Below, one piece after another: positions 52,644-59,996 of a stretch of 64,000 nt of DNA. The translations under genes were made by a program, and so were the position numbers. Position 1 is the first letter of the stretch, and every line of letters starts with the position of its first letter. Origin of the DNA: Bacteroidota bacterium (GTDB lineage Bacteria > Bacteroidota > Bacteroidia > Palsa-965); NCBI GenBank assembly GCA_020402865.1, contig JADBYT010000033.1, forward strand, positions 1-64,000, read 5' to 3'. A model generated the notes under the pieces. It was not told where the DNA came from, searched no databases, and worked only from the letters and a program-made list of their open reading frames with translations.

Positions 52644-53594
52644 ATGGAAAACACCATTCAACTCGAAGAATTATTTGACGCGAAACTCGAACGTGGCGAA
52701 TTCATCGAGCCGAAAGACTGGATGCCGGAGAAATACCGCAAAACCCTTATCCGCCAGATCTCGCAACATGCCCATTCTGAAGTAATTGGTATGCAGCCCG
52801 AGGGCAACTGGATTACCCGCGCCCCGAGTCTGCGCCGCAAAGCCGTACTGCTTGCTAAAGTGCAGGACGAGGGCGGTCATGGTCTTTACCTTTACAGCGC
52901 CTGCGAAACGTTAGGCATCAGCCGCGACGAAGTAATACAGCAACTGCAGTCAGGCAAAGCGAAATATTCAAGCATTTTCAATTACCCCACACTTACCTGG
53001 GCCGATATCGGCGCCATTGGCTGGTTAGTTGACGGCGCAGCCATTATGAATCAGGTAATGCTGCAACGTACATCCTACGGTCCATACTCGCGCGCTATGG
53101 TGCGTATATGCAAGGAAGAAAGTTTCCACCAGCGTCAGGGCTACGAAATTATCTGCGCGCTGGCAAAAGGCTCGCCCGAACAAAAGGCAATGGCGCAGGA
53201 TGCCATAAACCGCTGGTGGTGGCCCACGCTGATGATGTTTGGCCCGAAAGACGCCGAATCGTCAAACAGCGCCGAATCCATCAAATGGAAAATCAAGCGC
53301 GAAACAAACGACGAACTCCGTCAGAAATTTGTAGATCGCACGGTGCCGCAAGCCGAACACATTGGCCTCACCGTTCCTGACAAGGACCTGAAATGGAATG
53401 CCGAGCGGAACAGTTATGATTTCGGTGAAATTGACTGGGAAGAGTTCTGGAATGTGGTAAAAGGCAATGGTCCCTGCAACAAAATGCGTATCGAAAACCA
53501 TATCCGTGCCCACGAAGAAGGCAAATGGGTGCGTGAAGCTGCCGCAGCTTACGCCGCCAAAAAAGCCAAAGCCGCACAGGTGCAGGTAGCCTGA
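52644..53594 (+). CDS. paaA: 1,2-phenylacetyl-CoA epoxidase, catalytic subunit A
   Basis: 316 residues from the ATG at 52644 ([20 protein letters not shown]). The di-iron subunit that epoxidises the ring of phenylacetyl-CoA. Ferritin-like fold with metal-ligand regions [18 protein letters not shown] (about residues 72-89) and [13 protein letters not shown] (about 155-167). The substrate region [20 protein letters not shown] is highly typical of PaaA. The C-terminal [20 protein letters not shown] also matches. First gene of the plus-strand operon with paaB, paaC and paaD. Confidence 0.95.
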   Translation: MENTIQLEELFDAKLERGEFIEPKDWMPEKYRKTLIRQISQHAHSEVIGMQPEGNWITRAPSLRRKAVLLAKVQDEGGHGLYLYSACETLGISRDEVIQQLQSGKAKYSSIFNYPTLTWADIGAIGWLVDGAAIMNQVMLQRTSYGPYSRAMVRICKEESFHQRQGYEIICALAKGSPEQKAMAQDAINRWWWPTLMMFGPKDAESSNSAESIKWKIKRETNDELRQKFVDRTVPQAEHIGLTVPDKDLKWNAERNSYDFGEIDWEEFWNVVKGNGPCNKMRIENHIRAHEEGKWVREAAAAYAAKKAKAAQVQVA

Positions 53595-53632
53595 GTTATT
53601 CTCCCTTTTGTCCAAACCGATTCTACCATAAA

Positions 53633-53929
53633 ATGAGTTCAGTAACCGATAGTCAATGGCCTGTTTGGGAAGTATTCGTACAAACCAAATCAGGTATGCC
53701 GCACAAACACTGCGGCAGTGTACACGCACCCGATAAGGAAATTGCCCTTCAGAATGCGCGCGACGTTTACACCCGCCGCAGCGAAGGCACAAACATCTGG
53801 GTTGTTCCGGCCAACGCCATCACGGCATCCAGCCCGGAAGATATTGGCCCGTTCTTCGACCCTTCGAACGACAAGCCGTATCGTCACCCCACGTTTTACG
53901 AAATTCCCGAAGGCGTTAAATACATGTAA
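53633..53929 (+). CDS. paaB: 1,2-phenylacetyl-CoA epoxidase, subunit B
   Basis: 98 residues. WPVWEVFVQTKSGMPHKHCG, SVHAPDKEIALQNARDVYTR and SEGTNIWVVPANAI are standard PaaB motifs. This small subunit bridges the PaaAC heterodimers and is needed for activity. It starts 38 bp after paaA and ends eight bases before paaC. Confidence 0.95.
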   Translation: MSSVTDSQWPVWEVFVQTKSGMPHKHCGSVHAPDKEIALQNARDVYTRRSEGTNIWVVPANAITASSPEDIGPFFDPSNDKPYRHPTFYEIPEGVKYM

Positions 53930-53937
53930 TTCCCGCC

Positions 53938-54705
53938 ATGAGCGAAACCAATAAACAACAGGCGTTGTTCGAAATTCTGCTTCGCCTTGGCGATAACAGC
54001 CTTGTAATCGGGCACCGGCTTTCCGAATGGTGCAGCAAAGGCCCCATTCTGGAAGAAGATCTGGCACTGGCCAATATTGCACTCGATTGCATTGGTCAGG
54101 CACGCCTGCTGCTTACGTATGCCGGCGAAACAGAAGGCAAAGGCCGGAGCGAAGATGATCTCGCTTATGGCCGCCTCTCGGCCGATTACCGCAATGCCCT
54201 GCTTGCAGAACAGCCTAACGGCGATTTCGGAGTGACCATTGCCCGCCAGCTTTACTACACGGTATTTGCCGATCTGTGCTACAGCGCCCTTCGCCAAAGT
54301 ACCGATGCACAGCTTGCTGGCATTGCCGCTAAAGCACACAAGGAAATTCAATACCACCTGCGCCACTGCACGGAATGGACACTTCGCCTCGGCGATGGTA
54401 CCGAAGAAAGCCACCGCCGCATGCAAAAAGGCATCGACGAGCTTTGGATGTACACCGGCGATTTATTTGCCTCCACCGAAGCCGATGCCCAACTCGTTGC
54501 CGCAGGCATTATTCCCGACATTGCCTCACTTCACGGGCCGTGGAAAAAGCAGCTCGAAAGCATACTCAGCCAGGCCACACTTACACTTCCGCCAGACAGC
54601 TGGATGCAAAAAGGCAGCCGTGAGGGCGTGCATACCGAAGCCCTGAGCTACCTGCTGGGCGAAATGCAAACACTTACCCGCGCCTATCCCGGTGTGAACT
54701 GGTAA
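53938..54705 (+). CDS. paaC: 1,2-phenylacetyl-CoA epoxidase, structural subunit C
   Basis: 255 residues. A ferritin-like partner of PaaA without the catalytic iron site. Motifs: LLRLGDNSLVIGHRLSEWCS-like N-terminus, EEDLALANIALDCIGQARLL, KEIQYHLRHCTEWTLRLGDG and ESHRRMQKGIDELWMYTGDL. Length matches the family (about 250). Third gene of the operon. Confidence 0.94.
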   Translation: MSETNKQQALFEILLRLGDNSLVIGHRLSEWCSKGPILEEDLALANIALDCIGQARLLLTYAGETEGKGRSEDDLAYGRLSADYRNALLAEQPNGDFGVTIARQLYYTVFADLCYSALRQSTDAQLAGIAAKAHKEIQYHLRHCTEWTLRLGDGTEESHRRMQKGIDELWMYTGDLFASTEADAQLVAAGIIPDIASLHGPWKKQLESILSQATLTLPPDSWMQKGSREGVHTEALSYLLGEMQTLTRAYPGVNW

Positions 54706-54748
54706 CAGCCCCCGCCGGCGAAGCGATTGAATGAATAACTGAAAACGA

Positions 54749-55255
54749 ATGCAGCCGGAACAATCCACTCTTGCAGAAACTGCCGCCGTGTGGAATCTCC
54801 TGCGCCGCGTACCCGATCCTGAAATACCCGTGCTGAACGTGGTGGAAATGGGTATTGTACGCAGCGTGGAAGTGAAAGACAACAACGTGTTTGTGGGCAT
54901 TACACCCACCTACAGCGGCTGTCCGGCCATGGATGTAATTGGCGACGAAATAAAACGCAGCCTTACACAGAACGGCTTTGACCAGGTAAGCGTGAAATAC
55001 ATGCTGAGCCCGGCCTGGACTACCGACTGGCTTACCGACGAGGCCCGCGAAAAATTACGTCAATACGGCATTGCACCGCCCGAACACAGCACAGCCGAAA
55101 AAGCCGCATTACACGGCGCCGGCAAAACAGTGCATTGTCCGCGCTGTAAATCGGCACACACCCACATGATCAGCAATTTCGGCTCCACAGCCTGCAAAGC
55201 CCTCTGGCAATGCGACGATTGTAAGGAGCCGTTTGACTATTTCAAGTGCATCTGA
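54749..55255 (+). CDS. paaD: Phenylacetate-CoA oxygenase accessory protein PaaD (PaaJ)
   Basis: 168 residues. N-terminal MIP18/DUF59 domain with DPEIPVLNVVEMGIVRSVEV and TPTYSGCPAMDVIGDEIK (about residues 23-70), then a C-terminal zinc-ribbon-like part with HCPRCKSAHTHM and WQCDDCKEPFDYFKCI. It is thought to help iron-sulfur or metal-centre assembly of the epoxidase. Last gene of the operon, followed directly by a terminator. Confidence 0.93.
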   Translation: MQPEQSTLAETAAVWNLLRRVPDPEIPVLNVVEMGIVRSVEVKDNNVFVGITPTYSGCPAMDVIGDEIKRSLTQNGFDQVSVKYMLSPAWTTDWLTDEAREKLRQYGIAPPEHSTAEKAALHGAGKTVHCPRCKSAHTHMISNFGSTACKALWQCDDCKEPFDYFKCI

Positions 55256-55290
55256 AAAAAGAGACCGGTAATTGCCGGTCTTTTTTTTTG
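55256..55290 (+). terminator. Terminator of the paaABCD operon
   Basis: Arms agaccgg (55262-55268) and ccggtct (55274-55280), with an A-run before and nine T after. It follows the paaD stop directly. Confidence 0.88.
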
Positions 55291-55303
55291 GGGTGAGGCG
55301 GCA

Positions 55304-55331
55304 ATTATTTAGAACATTTGTTCTAAATAAT
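55304..55331. promoter_or_regulatory. 28-bp perfect palindrome overlapping a -33 element (operator)
   Basis: Arms of 13 bp (55304-55316 and 55319-55331) with a two-base centre; core AGAACATTTGTTCT. The TTTG at its centre (55317-55320) is the -33 box of the following promoter. It contains GAAC-N4-GTTC, the form of Gram-positive LexA boxes, but could equally serve a nearby XRE-like regulator. Confidence 0.7.
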
Positions 55332-55349
55332 AAAAAAACACTAACTTTG
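55317..55349 (+). promoter_or_regulatory. Promoter of the 62-residue membrane protein gene
   Basis: TTTG (55317-55320), 21 bases, TAACTTTG (55342-55349). About 16-20 bases remain to the ATG at 55370. Confidence 0.68.
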
Positions 55350-55369
55350 TTTCATAGAACAACCACTTC

Positions 55370-55558
55370 ATGCCTGTACTTGGATTTTTTGGTGCCTTCT
55401 TTTTTCTGGTGCCGCTCACCGCCGCCTTTTTAGCCAAACGCCTTGGACGCTCTTTTGCCGTTTGGTTTGGGATAGGTTGTGTATTGCCGTTTATCGCCGT
55501 ATTTATTCTGCTTATGCTGCCTGAGAAAAAAGGACAGCCTGCTGAAAGTCATGCATAA
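55370..55558 (+). CDS. Small two-span membrane protein (62 residues)
   Basis: MPVLGFFGAFFFLVPLTAAF then a short basic loop (LAKRLGRSF) and a second hydrophobic helix (GIGCVLPFIAVFILLML), ending PEKKGQPAESHA. It has its own strong promoter blocked by the 28-bp palindrome and is closed by a terminator, so it forms a tightly regulated single-gene unit. No family recognised. Candidate roles are a stress-induced membrane or division regulator, or phage-superinfection-type small protein. All inference. Confidence 0.7.
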   Translation: MPVLGFFGAFFFLVPLTAAFLAKRLGRSFAVWFGIGCVLPFIAVFILLMLPEKKGQPAESHA

Positions 55559-55592
55559 AAAATCCCGTCTGCGCTAACAGACGGGATTTTTT
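55557..55592. terminator. Bidirectional terminator
   Basis: Arms aaaaaatcccgtctg (55557-55571) and cagacgggatttttt (55578-55592), six-base loop. It serves the 62-residue membrane protein gene and the converging XRE-like gene. Confidence 0.9.
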
Positions 55593-55608
55593 ATGTGAAG
55601 AAACACCG

Positions 55609-56019
55609 TTACTTGCCTTTTTTGCTGGGGGCGGGGGCAGGAACAGCAGGATCTGCGTCTGATCTTTCTTTCAGCAGTTTATGAATCTCTTTCAGATACG
55701 CGTTTTCGCTGCGCAGAATTTCGAGCTCTTTCTTAGCCGCATCGAGTTCGCGCTGAAGCTCCATGGCAGTCATTACCTGAGCTTTACCATAAGCAGCTTT
55801 GTCTTCATGCACCACAAGTGCCGAAGAAGAATAATATTGAAAGAAATCGTAATTGAGGGTACGCGAAATTTCGCGGAGAAGCTCGGTATCAATTGACTTA
55901 CGCTTGAAAATACCATAGATATTTTGCGGTGAAGTGCTGATACGACGGGCAAACTCGCTTTTCGTCATCCCCAATTCCTCAAGATGCTGGCGAATAATTT
56001 TTCCGATGTGTAATGCCAT
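55609..56019 (-). CDS. XRE-like helix-turn-helix protein with coiled coil
   Basis: 136 residues. Residues 1-60 (MALHIGKIIRQHLEELGMTK, SEFARRISTSPQNIYGIFKR) are a Cro/C1-type helix-turn-helix. Residues about 85-120 form a leucine-rich coiled coil (LQRELDAAKKELEILRSENA, YLKEIHKLL), then a Pro/Ala/Lys tail. It is a paralogue of the next gene upstream (56137-56652) and converges on the palindrome-controlled membrane protein gene. It probably dimerises through the coiled coil and may bind the nearby inverted repeats. Confidence 0.82.
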   Translation of the reverse strand: MALHIGKIIRQHLEELGMTKSEFARRISTSPQNIYGIFKRKSIDTELLREISRTLNYDFFQYYSSSALVVHEDKAAYGKAQVMTAMELQRELDAAKKELEILRSENAYLKEIHKLLKERSDADPAVPAPAPSKKGK

Positions 56020-56136
56020 TTTTGTGGGTCTGTTTGTTTTTGTGGTTTGTAATTAATTGATTCAGCTATTATTTTCAGAACAAAAACGCTAGAGCAATAA
56101 ATCTGCCGGTTCCTTCCCCAAGAAAACGGAGTTATA

Positions 56137-56652
56137 TTATTTGCGTTTGAGCGAACTGCCAGCGGCAGCTTTAGTGGTTTTAGGTTGTTTCTTTGTGTTC
56201 GCTTTGGTGGTTTTAGTGTTTTTTTGTGATACCTGCTTCTGGGACGACTTTTTAGTATCTGACGTTTTTGCCGGTTGTTCAGGCAATTCGAAAGGCAGAC
56301 CTTCGGTTCGACCACGAAGCAGCCTTACTAACTCTTTGAGATATCGGTTTTCCTGCGCAAACAATTCGGTGTCTCGTTTTACCTGAGCCAGTTCCTTGTT
56401 CAGTTCCGAAGCATTCTTGTACGACATTGAATCGTCGTTCAGATAGGCCCCGCCGGAAGTAGTGTAATGCTGAAAAAAATCGTAATTCAATACACGCGAA
56501 ATTTCCCAGAGTAAATCGGTATCTATTGATTCGCGTTTGAAAATGCTGTACACATTTTGCGGTGTAGAGTTGATCCGGCGGGCAAATTCGCTCTTGTTCA
56601 TGCCCGCCTGCTCGATGCGTTTGCGGATTAATTTTCCGATGTGTAGTGCCAT
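56137..56652 (-). CDS. XRE-like helix-turn-helix protein with coiled coil and Lys-rich tail
   Basis: 171 residues from the ATG at 56652. The first 65 residues (MALHIGKLIRKRIEQAGMNK, SEFARRINSTPQNVYSIFKR) closely match the downstream paralogue. The coiled coil follows (NKELAQVKRDTELFAQENRY). The last 45 residues are rich in K, T, Q and A (KKSSQKQVSQKNTKTTKANT), like histone-H1-type tails that bind DNA nonspecifically. The tail is absent from the paralogue. The gene is preceded by an AGAA-N6-TTCT inverted repeat (56676-56689). Confidence 0.82.
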   Translation of the reverse strand: MALHIGKLIRKRIEQAGMNKSEFARRINSTPQNVYSIFKRESIDTDLLWEISRVLNYDFFQHYTTSGGAYLNDDSMSYKNASELNKELAQVKRDTELFAQENRYLKELVRLLRGRTEGLPFELPEQPAKTSDTKKSSQKQVSQKNTKTTKANTKKQPKTTKAAAGSSLKRK

Positions 56653-56675
56653 GCCCAAATCTCAACATTTGCTTG

Positions 56676-56689
56676 AGAATGAGCGTTCT
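56676..56689. promoter_or_regulatory. AGAA-N6-TTCT inverted repeat upstream of the XRE-like gene
   Basis: AGAATGAGCGTTCT lies 24 bases before the ATG at 56652 and shares its outer bases (AGAA, GTTCT) with the palindrome core AGAACATTTGTTCT at 55311-55324. It is a candidate autoregulatory site. Confidence 0.4.
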
Positions 56690-56762
56690 GCAGATTATCA
56701 ATAGTTGTTTCCTGTAGCTAAATAATAATTTCACGGATTGATTTTGATTTCCAATATTGAAA

Positions 56763-57137
56763 ATGAAAGTTACATATTTTTATCGGTGTGTGAGCCCCCC
56801 CAGCAGACAAGTATTTCTGTATAAATTACCCGTTCTGCTTAGGTTTCACATTATTGAGTCAAAGAAATTAAAAAACTTCTTTGGTATCCCCCGAAATTCA
56901 TCAGCGAAAACAAGTATTTTCAAAAAGCGACATTCGCCCAACCTAATAAAATCAGATTATCCGGCCTGTGCTTTCGTTTATTTTGAATTGCATGATATTC
57001 ATACAACTTTCAATGAATACAAGGAAGAAATAGCTAAAGGCTTACCTCTGTTATTCGTTGTTTGTTTAGACAGACCAAACTCATTTTCATTTACAGCCCT
57101 TTCAGAAAAAATGAAACCCGTACTGCAGTTCCGCTAG
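56763..57137 (+). CDS. Doubtful ORF, 124 residues, unknown
   Basis: From the ATG at 56763 (TTG at 56757 possible). Basic, aromatic composition (MKVTYFYRCVSPPSRQVFLY), then KGLPLLFVVCLDRPNSFSFT near the end. It is A+T-rich, with a run of seven C near 56803. No promoter, no known motif. It could be an orphan gene, a remnant or chance. Confidence 0.33.
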   Translation: MKVTYFYRCVSPPSRQVFLYKLPVLLRFHIIESKKLKNFFGIPRNSSAKTSIFKKRHSPNLIKSDYPACAFVYFELHDIHTTFNEYKEEIAKGLPLLFVVCLDRPNSFSFTALSEKMKPVLQFR

Positions 57138-57205
57138 GGTTTGAACCTTCATTTTTTTCTGTTGTTTTTGGAAAAACTTACTGTTATTATCAGTCCGGTT
57201 ATGAA

Positions 57206-57236
57206 AAAAGCCCCGGCTTTTGATGCCGGGGCTTTT
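57206..57236 (-). terminator. Terminator of the pyrE-pruA operon
   Basis: Arms aaaagccccggc (57206-57217) and gccggggctttt (57225-57236), seven-base loop, 28 bases beyond the pruA stop. Confidence 0.9.
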
Positions 57237-57264
57237 CAGAAGAAATAATTGCCGTGGTTATATA

Positions 57265-58890
57265 TTATCCAAGAAAGGGATAACGATAATCAACAGGAGG
57301 CACAAAGGTTTCTTTAATGGTACGGGGTGATACCCAGCGCAGCAGGTTTATCATTGCTCCTGCCTTGTCGTTTGTTCCCGAACCGCGGGCGCCGCCAAAA
57401 GGCTGTTGCCCCACTACTGCTCCCGTAGGCTTATCATTGATGTAGAAATTACCCGCCGCATGTTCGAGCGTTTTGGTGGCCAGTTCAATGGCATAACGAT
57501 CCTGCGCAATAATTGAACCGGTGAGCGCATAAATTGATGTTTTATCCACCAGTTTAAGCGTTTCTTCGAATTTGTGCTCATCATACACATAAATGGTAAG
57601 CACCGGTCCGAAAAGCTCCTCGCACATGGTTACGTACATCGGATCATCCACACGGAGTACGGTGGGCGCAATGTACCAGCCTTTTGATTTATCGTAAGTG
57701 CCGCCAGCCACAATTTCCACGTTCGGATCGTTCTTGGCTGCATCAATAAACGATGCCAGCTTATCGAACGATTTCTCGTCGATTACGGCATTGATGAAAT
57801 TTGAGAAATCTTCGGTGGGGCCCATCTTGAACGAAGCAAGATCGCGCTGCAAACCGGCTTTCACTTCGTCCCAGATATTTGACGGAATGTAGGCGCGGGA
57901 AGCTGCAGAACATTTTTGCCCCTGATATTCAAAAGCACCGCGTGAAAGTGCGGTGATTACTGCAGGCGCTTCGGCCGAACGATGCACCATTACAAAATCC
58001 TTACCGCCGGTTTCGCCCACAATGCGCGGGTACGATTTATAGCGGTGTATGTTTTGACCAATGGTTTTCCAGATGTCCTGAAACACACCCGTAGAACCGG
58101 TGAAGTGAATGCCGGCAAAATCGGGGTGTGCAAAAATAACATCCGCCGCATCCGGGCCTGAAGGATACACCAGATTGATTACACCGGCCGGCACGCCCGC
58201 GCGGATGAAAATTTCCATAAGCACATTGGCGGCATACACCTGTGTGTTGCTGGGCTTCCACACCACTACATTACCCATCAGGGCACATGAGCTGGGCAGG
58301 TTGCCGGCAATGGCGGTGAAGTTAAACGGTGTAAGCGCATAAATAAATCCTTCGAGCGGACGCCATTCCATGCGGTTCCACATGCCGGGCGCCGAGTGGG
58401 GCTGCTGGCGGTAAATCTCGGTCATAAACTGCACGTTGAAGCGCAGGAAGTCGATGATTTCGCAGGCAGAGTCGATTTCGGCCTGGAAAGCGTTTTTCGA
58501 CTGGCCGAGCATGGTGGCGGCATTGAGTTTGGCGCGGTACGGGCCGGCAATCAGATCGGCAGCTTTCAGGAAAATGCTGGCGCGGTGTTCCCAGCTCAGG
58601 TTCACCCATTTTTCGCGTGCGGCAAGTGCCGCATCAATTGCCTGCTGCACATGCGTTTTATCGCTCTTGTGAAAATGCCCGAGTGTATGCTTGTGATCGT
58701 GCGGCGGGGCAAGACGGCTGAGATTGCCGCTGCGCACTTCATGTCCGCCAATGTACATGGGAATATCCAGTTCCTGACTGCGCAGGGTAGCCAGCATTTG
58801 CTGCAATTCGGCACGTTCGGCGCTGCCGGGGGCATAACTTTTCACCGGTTCGTTTACCGGCTGAGGTACATTAAAAAATCCTGTTGCCAT
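57265..58890 (-). CDS. pruA: L-glutamate gamma-semialdehyde dehydrogenase
   Basis: 541 residues. It oxidises glutamate semialdehyde (from proline) to glutamate with NAD+. The aldehyde dehydrogenase motifs are FNFTAIAGNLPSSCALMGNV, VVWKPSNTQVYAANV, FTGSTGVFQDIWKTIG, the glutamate in IVGETGGKDFVMVH and the catalytic cysteine in FEYQGQKCSAASRAYIP. FNDKPTGAVVGQQPFGGARG-type residues near the end are also typical. It is a single-domain form without PutA. Third gene of pyrE-SRPBCC-pruA. The start is preceded by a CA-rich leader. Confidence 0.94.
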   Translation of the reverse strand: MATGFFNVPQPVNEPVKSYAPGSAERAELQQMLATLRSQELDIPMYIGGHEVRSGNLSRLAPPHDHKHTLGHFHKSDKTHVQQAIDAALAAREKWVNLSWEHRASIFLKAADLIAGPYRAKLNAATMLGQSKNAFQAEIDSACEIIDFLRFNVQFMTEIYRQQPHSAPGMWNRMEWRPLEGFIYALTPFNFTAIAGNLPSSCALMGNVVVWKPSNTQVYAANVLMEIFIRAGVPAGVINLVYPSGPDAADVIFAHPDFAGIHFTGSTGVFQDIWKTIGQNIHRYKSYPRIVGETGGKDFVMVHRSAEAPAVITALSRGAFEYQGQKCSAASRAYIPSNIWDEVKAGLQRDLASFKMGPTEDFSNFINAVIDEKSFDKLASFIDAAKNDPNVEIVAGGTYDKSKGWYIAPTVLRVDDPMYVTMCEELFGPVLTIYVYDEHKFEETLKLVDKTSIYALTGSIIAQDRYAIELATKTLEHAAGNFYINDKPTGAVVGQQPFGGARGSGTNDKAGAMINLLRWVSPRTIKETFVPPVDYRYPFLG

Positions 58891-58922
58891 GTGTGGTGTG
58901 TGAATGTGTGTGAAGCAATCGG

Positions 58923-59327
58923 TTAAGGCAGATCTTTCAGCTTACCGATGAGCATATTGAAAAAGTTGCGCAGCGGCGGCTCCACCATGGGGCGCAGAAA
59001 CGGATTAATATCGGCCTGAAACAAAAGCTTGCCGGTACTTCCGCTGCCCGTGGCTGCCGCAGCAATGTGAATATCGAGTGTAAAGGAGAATGGGATTTTA
59101 CCTCCGTCGGAAACCAGATTAATGAGGCTGTGCGGTGTGCTCGAAGCAATGCGCATACCCACCGTGGCCATACCGCCCAAAGTAAACGAACAGGTTTCGT
59201 TGGTTGATTTCCAGTTGGTAACCTGCGACGGCATCAGCTTTTCGAGGTTATTGAGATTGGTGAGGAAGGCAAATACTTCTTCCTGCGACTTTGCTGTGGT
59301 AACGGTTTCGGTTTCGATGCGCGTCAT
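58923..59327 (-). CDS. SRPBCC/START-like small protein
   Basis: 134 residues. MTRIETETVTTAKSQEEVFA and FLTNLNNLEKLMPSQVTNWK fit the beginning of the polyketide-cyclase/START-like helix-grip fold. It ends with PFLRPMVEPPLRNFFNMLIG, as in Bacteroidota relatives found beside pyrE. It may bind a hydrophobic ligand. Function unknown. It lies 15 bp after pyrE and 32 bp before pruA, so it is part of that operon. Confidence 0.82.
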   Translation of the reverse strand: MTRIETETVTTAKSQEEVFAFLTNLNNLEKLMPSQVTNWKSTNETCSFTLGGMATVGMRIASSTPHSLINLVSDGGKIPFSFTLDIHIAAAATGSGSTGKLLFQADINPFLRPMVEPPLRNFFNMLIGKLKDLP

Positions 59328-59342
59328 AAAGCGGTATATGTA

Positions 59343-59984
59343 TTATACTCCCCACCCCGAGGGATTTTTCCTCCAGGCTTCGAGTGTTTCGAGATCTTGT
59401 TCGGTAATATAATTATCGTGTAATGCCTGTCGGATGAGCGAAGGGTAATTGCTCAGCGTAATGAGTTCGACACCTGCTGCAGCAAAATTCTTTTCGGCAT
59501 CCGGAAACCCGTAGGTGAAAATAGCCGCCATGCCTTTTACTTCGCAGCCTGCATCGCGAAGGGCTTCTACAGCTTTAAGGCTGCTGCCGCCAGTAGAAAT
59601 CAGGTCTTCAATAACCACCACCGATTGTCCGGAGGCAATTTCGCCCTCAATCATGTTGCCCAGTCCGTGCTTTTTGGGCTCAGGACGCACATATACAAAA
59701 GGCAGCCCCATTTCTTCGGCCACCAGTGCACCCTGTGCAATGGCTCCGGTGGCAACACCGGCAATTACATCGGGACGGGGAAAATGCGCGTGGATAAGCT
59801 GAACAAACTGCTGACGTATAAAAGTACGTACTTTGGGGTACGAGAGCGTTTTACGGTTATCGCAGTAAATAGGCGATTTCCAGCCAGAGGCCCAGGTAAA
59901 GGGTTGTGCAGGCTGAAGCTTAATTGCTTTAATTTGTAGGAGAAATTCCGCAACTTTAGAAGCGGTCTCGGTGTTCGTGACCAT
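59343..59984 (-). CDS. pyrE: Orotate phosphoribosyltransferase
   Basis: 213 residues from the ATG at 59984 (MVTNTETASKVAEFLLQIKA). A longer frame exists but would overlap the -7 box. It joins orotate to PRPP to give OMP in pyrimidine synthesis. WASGWKSPIYCDNRKTLSYP is typical, as is the PRPP loop VVVIEDLISTGGSSLKAVEA (about residues 118-137). First gene of the operon and divergent from the Nudix gene, whose start lies seven bases away. Confidence 0.93.
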   Translation of the reverse strand: MVTNTETASKVAEFLLQIKAIKLQPAQPFTWASGWKSPIYCDNRKTLSYPKVRTFIRQQFVQLIHAHFPRPDVIAGVATGAIAQGALVAEEMGLPFVYVRPEPKKHGLGNMIEGEIASGQSVVVIEDLISTGGSSLKAVEALRDAGCEVKGMAAIFTYGFPDAEKNFAAAGVELITLSNYPSLIRQALHDNYITEQDLETLEAWRKNPSGWGV

Positions 59985-59988
59985 GCTG

Positions 59989-59996
59989 CAAATGTA
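59989..59996 (-). promoter_or_regulatory. Bacteroidota -7 box of pyrE
   Basis: TACATTTG on the minus strand ends four bases before the pyrE ATG. It lies inside the start region of the divergent Nudix gene. A leaderless transcript is predicted. Confidence 0.52.

Larger units (their letters stand above)
56653..57264. other. A+T-rich stretch between XRE gene and pruA
   Basis: It contains the inverted repeat at 56676-56689, one doubtful ORF (56763-57137) and the pruA terminator (57206-57236). Nothing else recognised. Confidence 0.5.

Noticed and set aside
57120-57150. Minus-strand sequence GGTTCAAACCCTAGCGG, resembling a tRNA T-loop
   Set aside because: The flanking bases do not form the T-stem, and no acceptor, D or anticodon arms are nearby.
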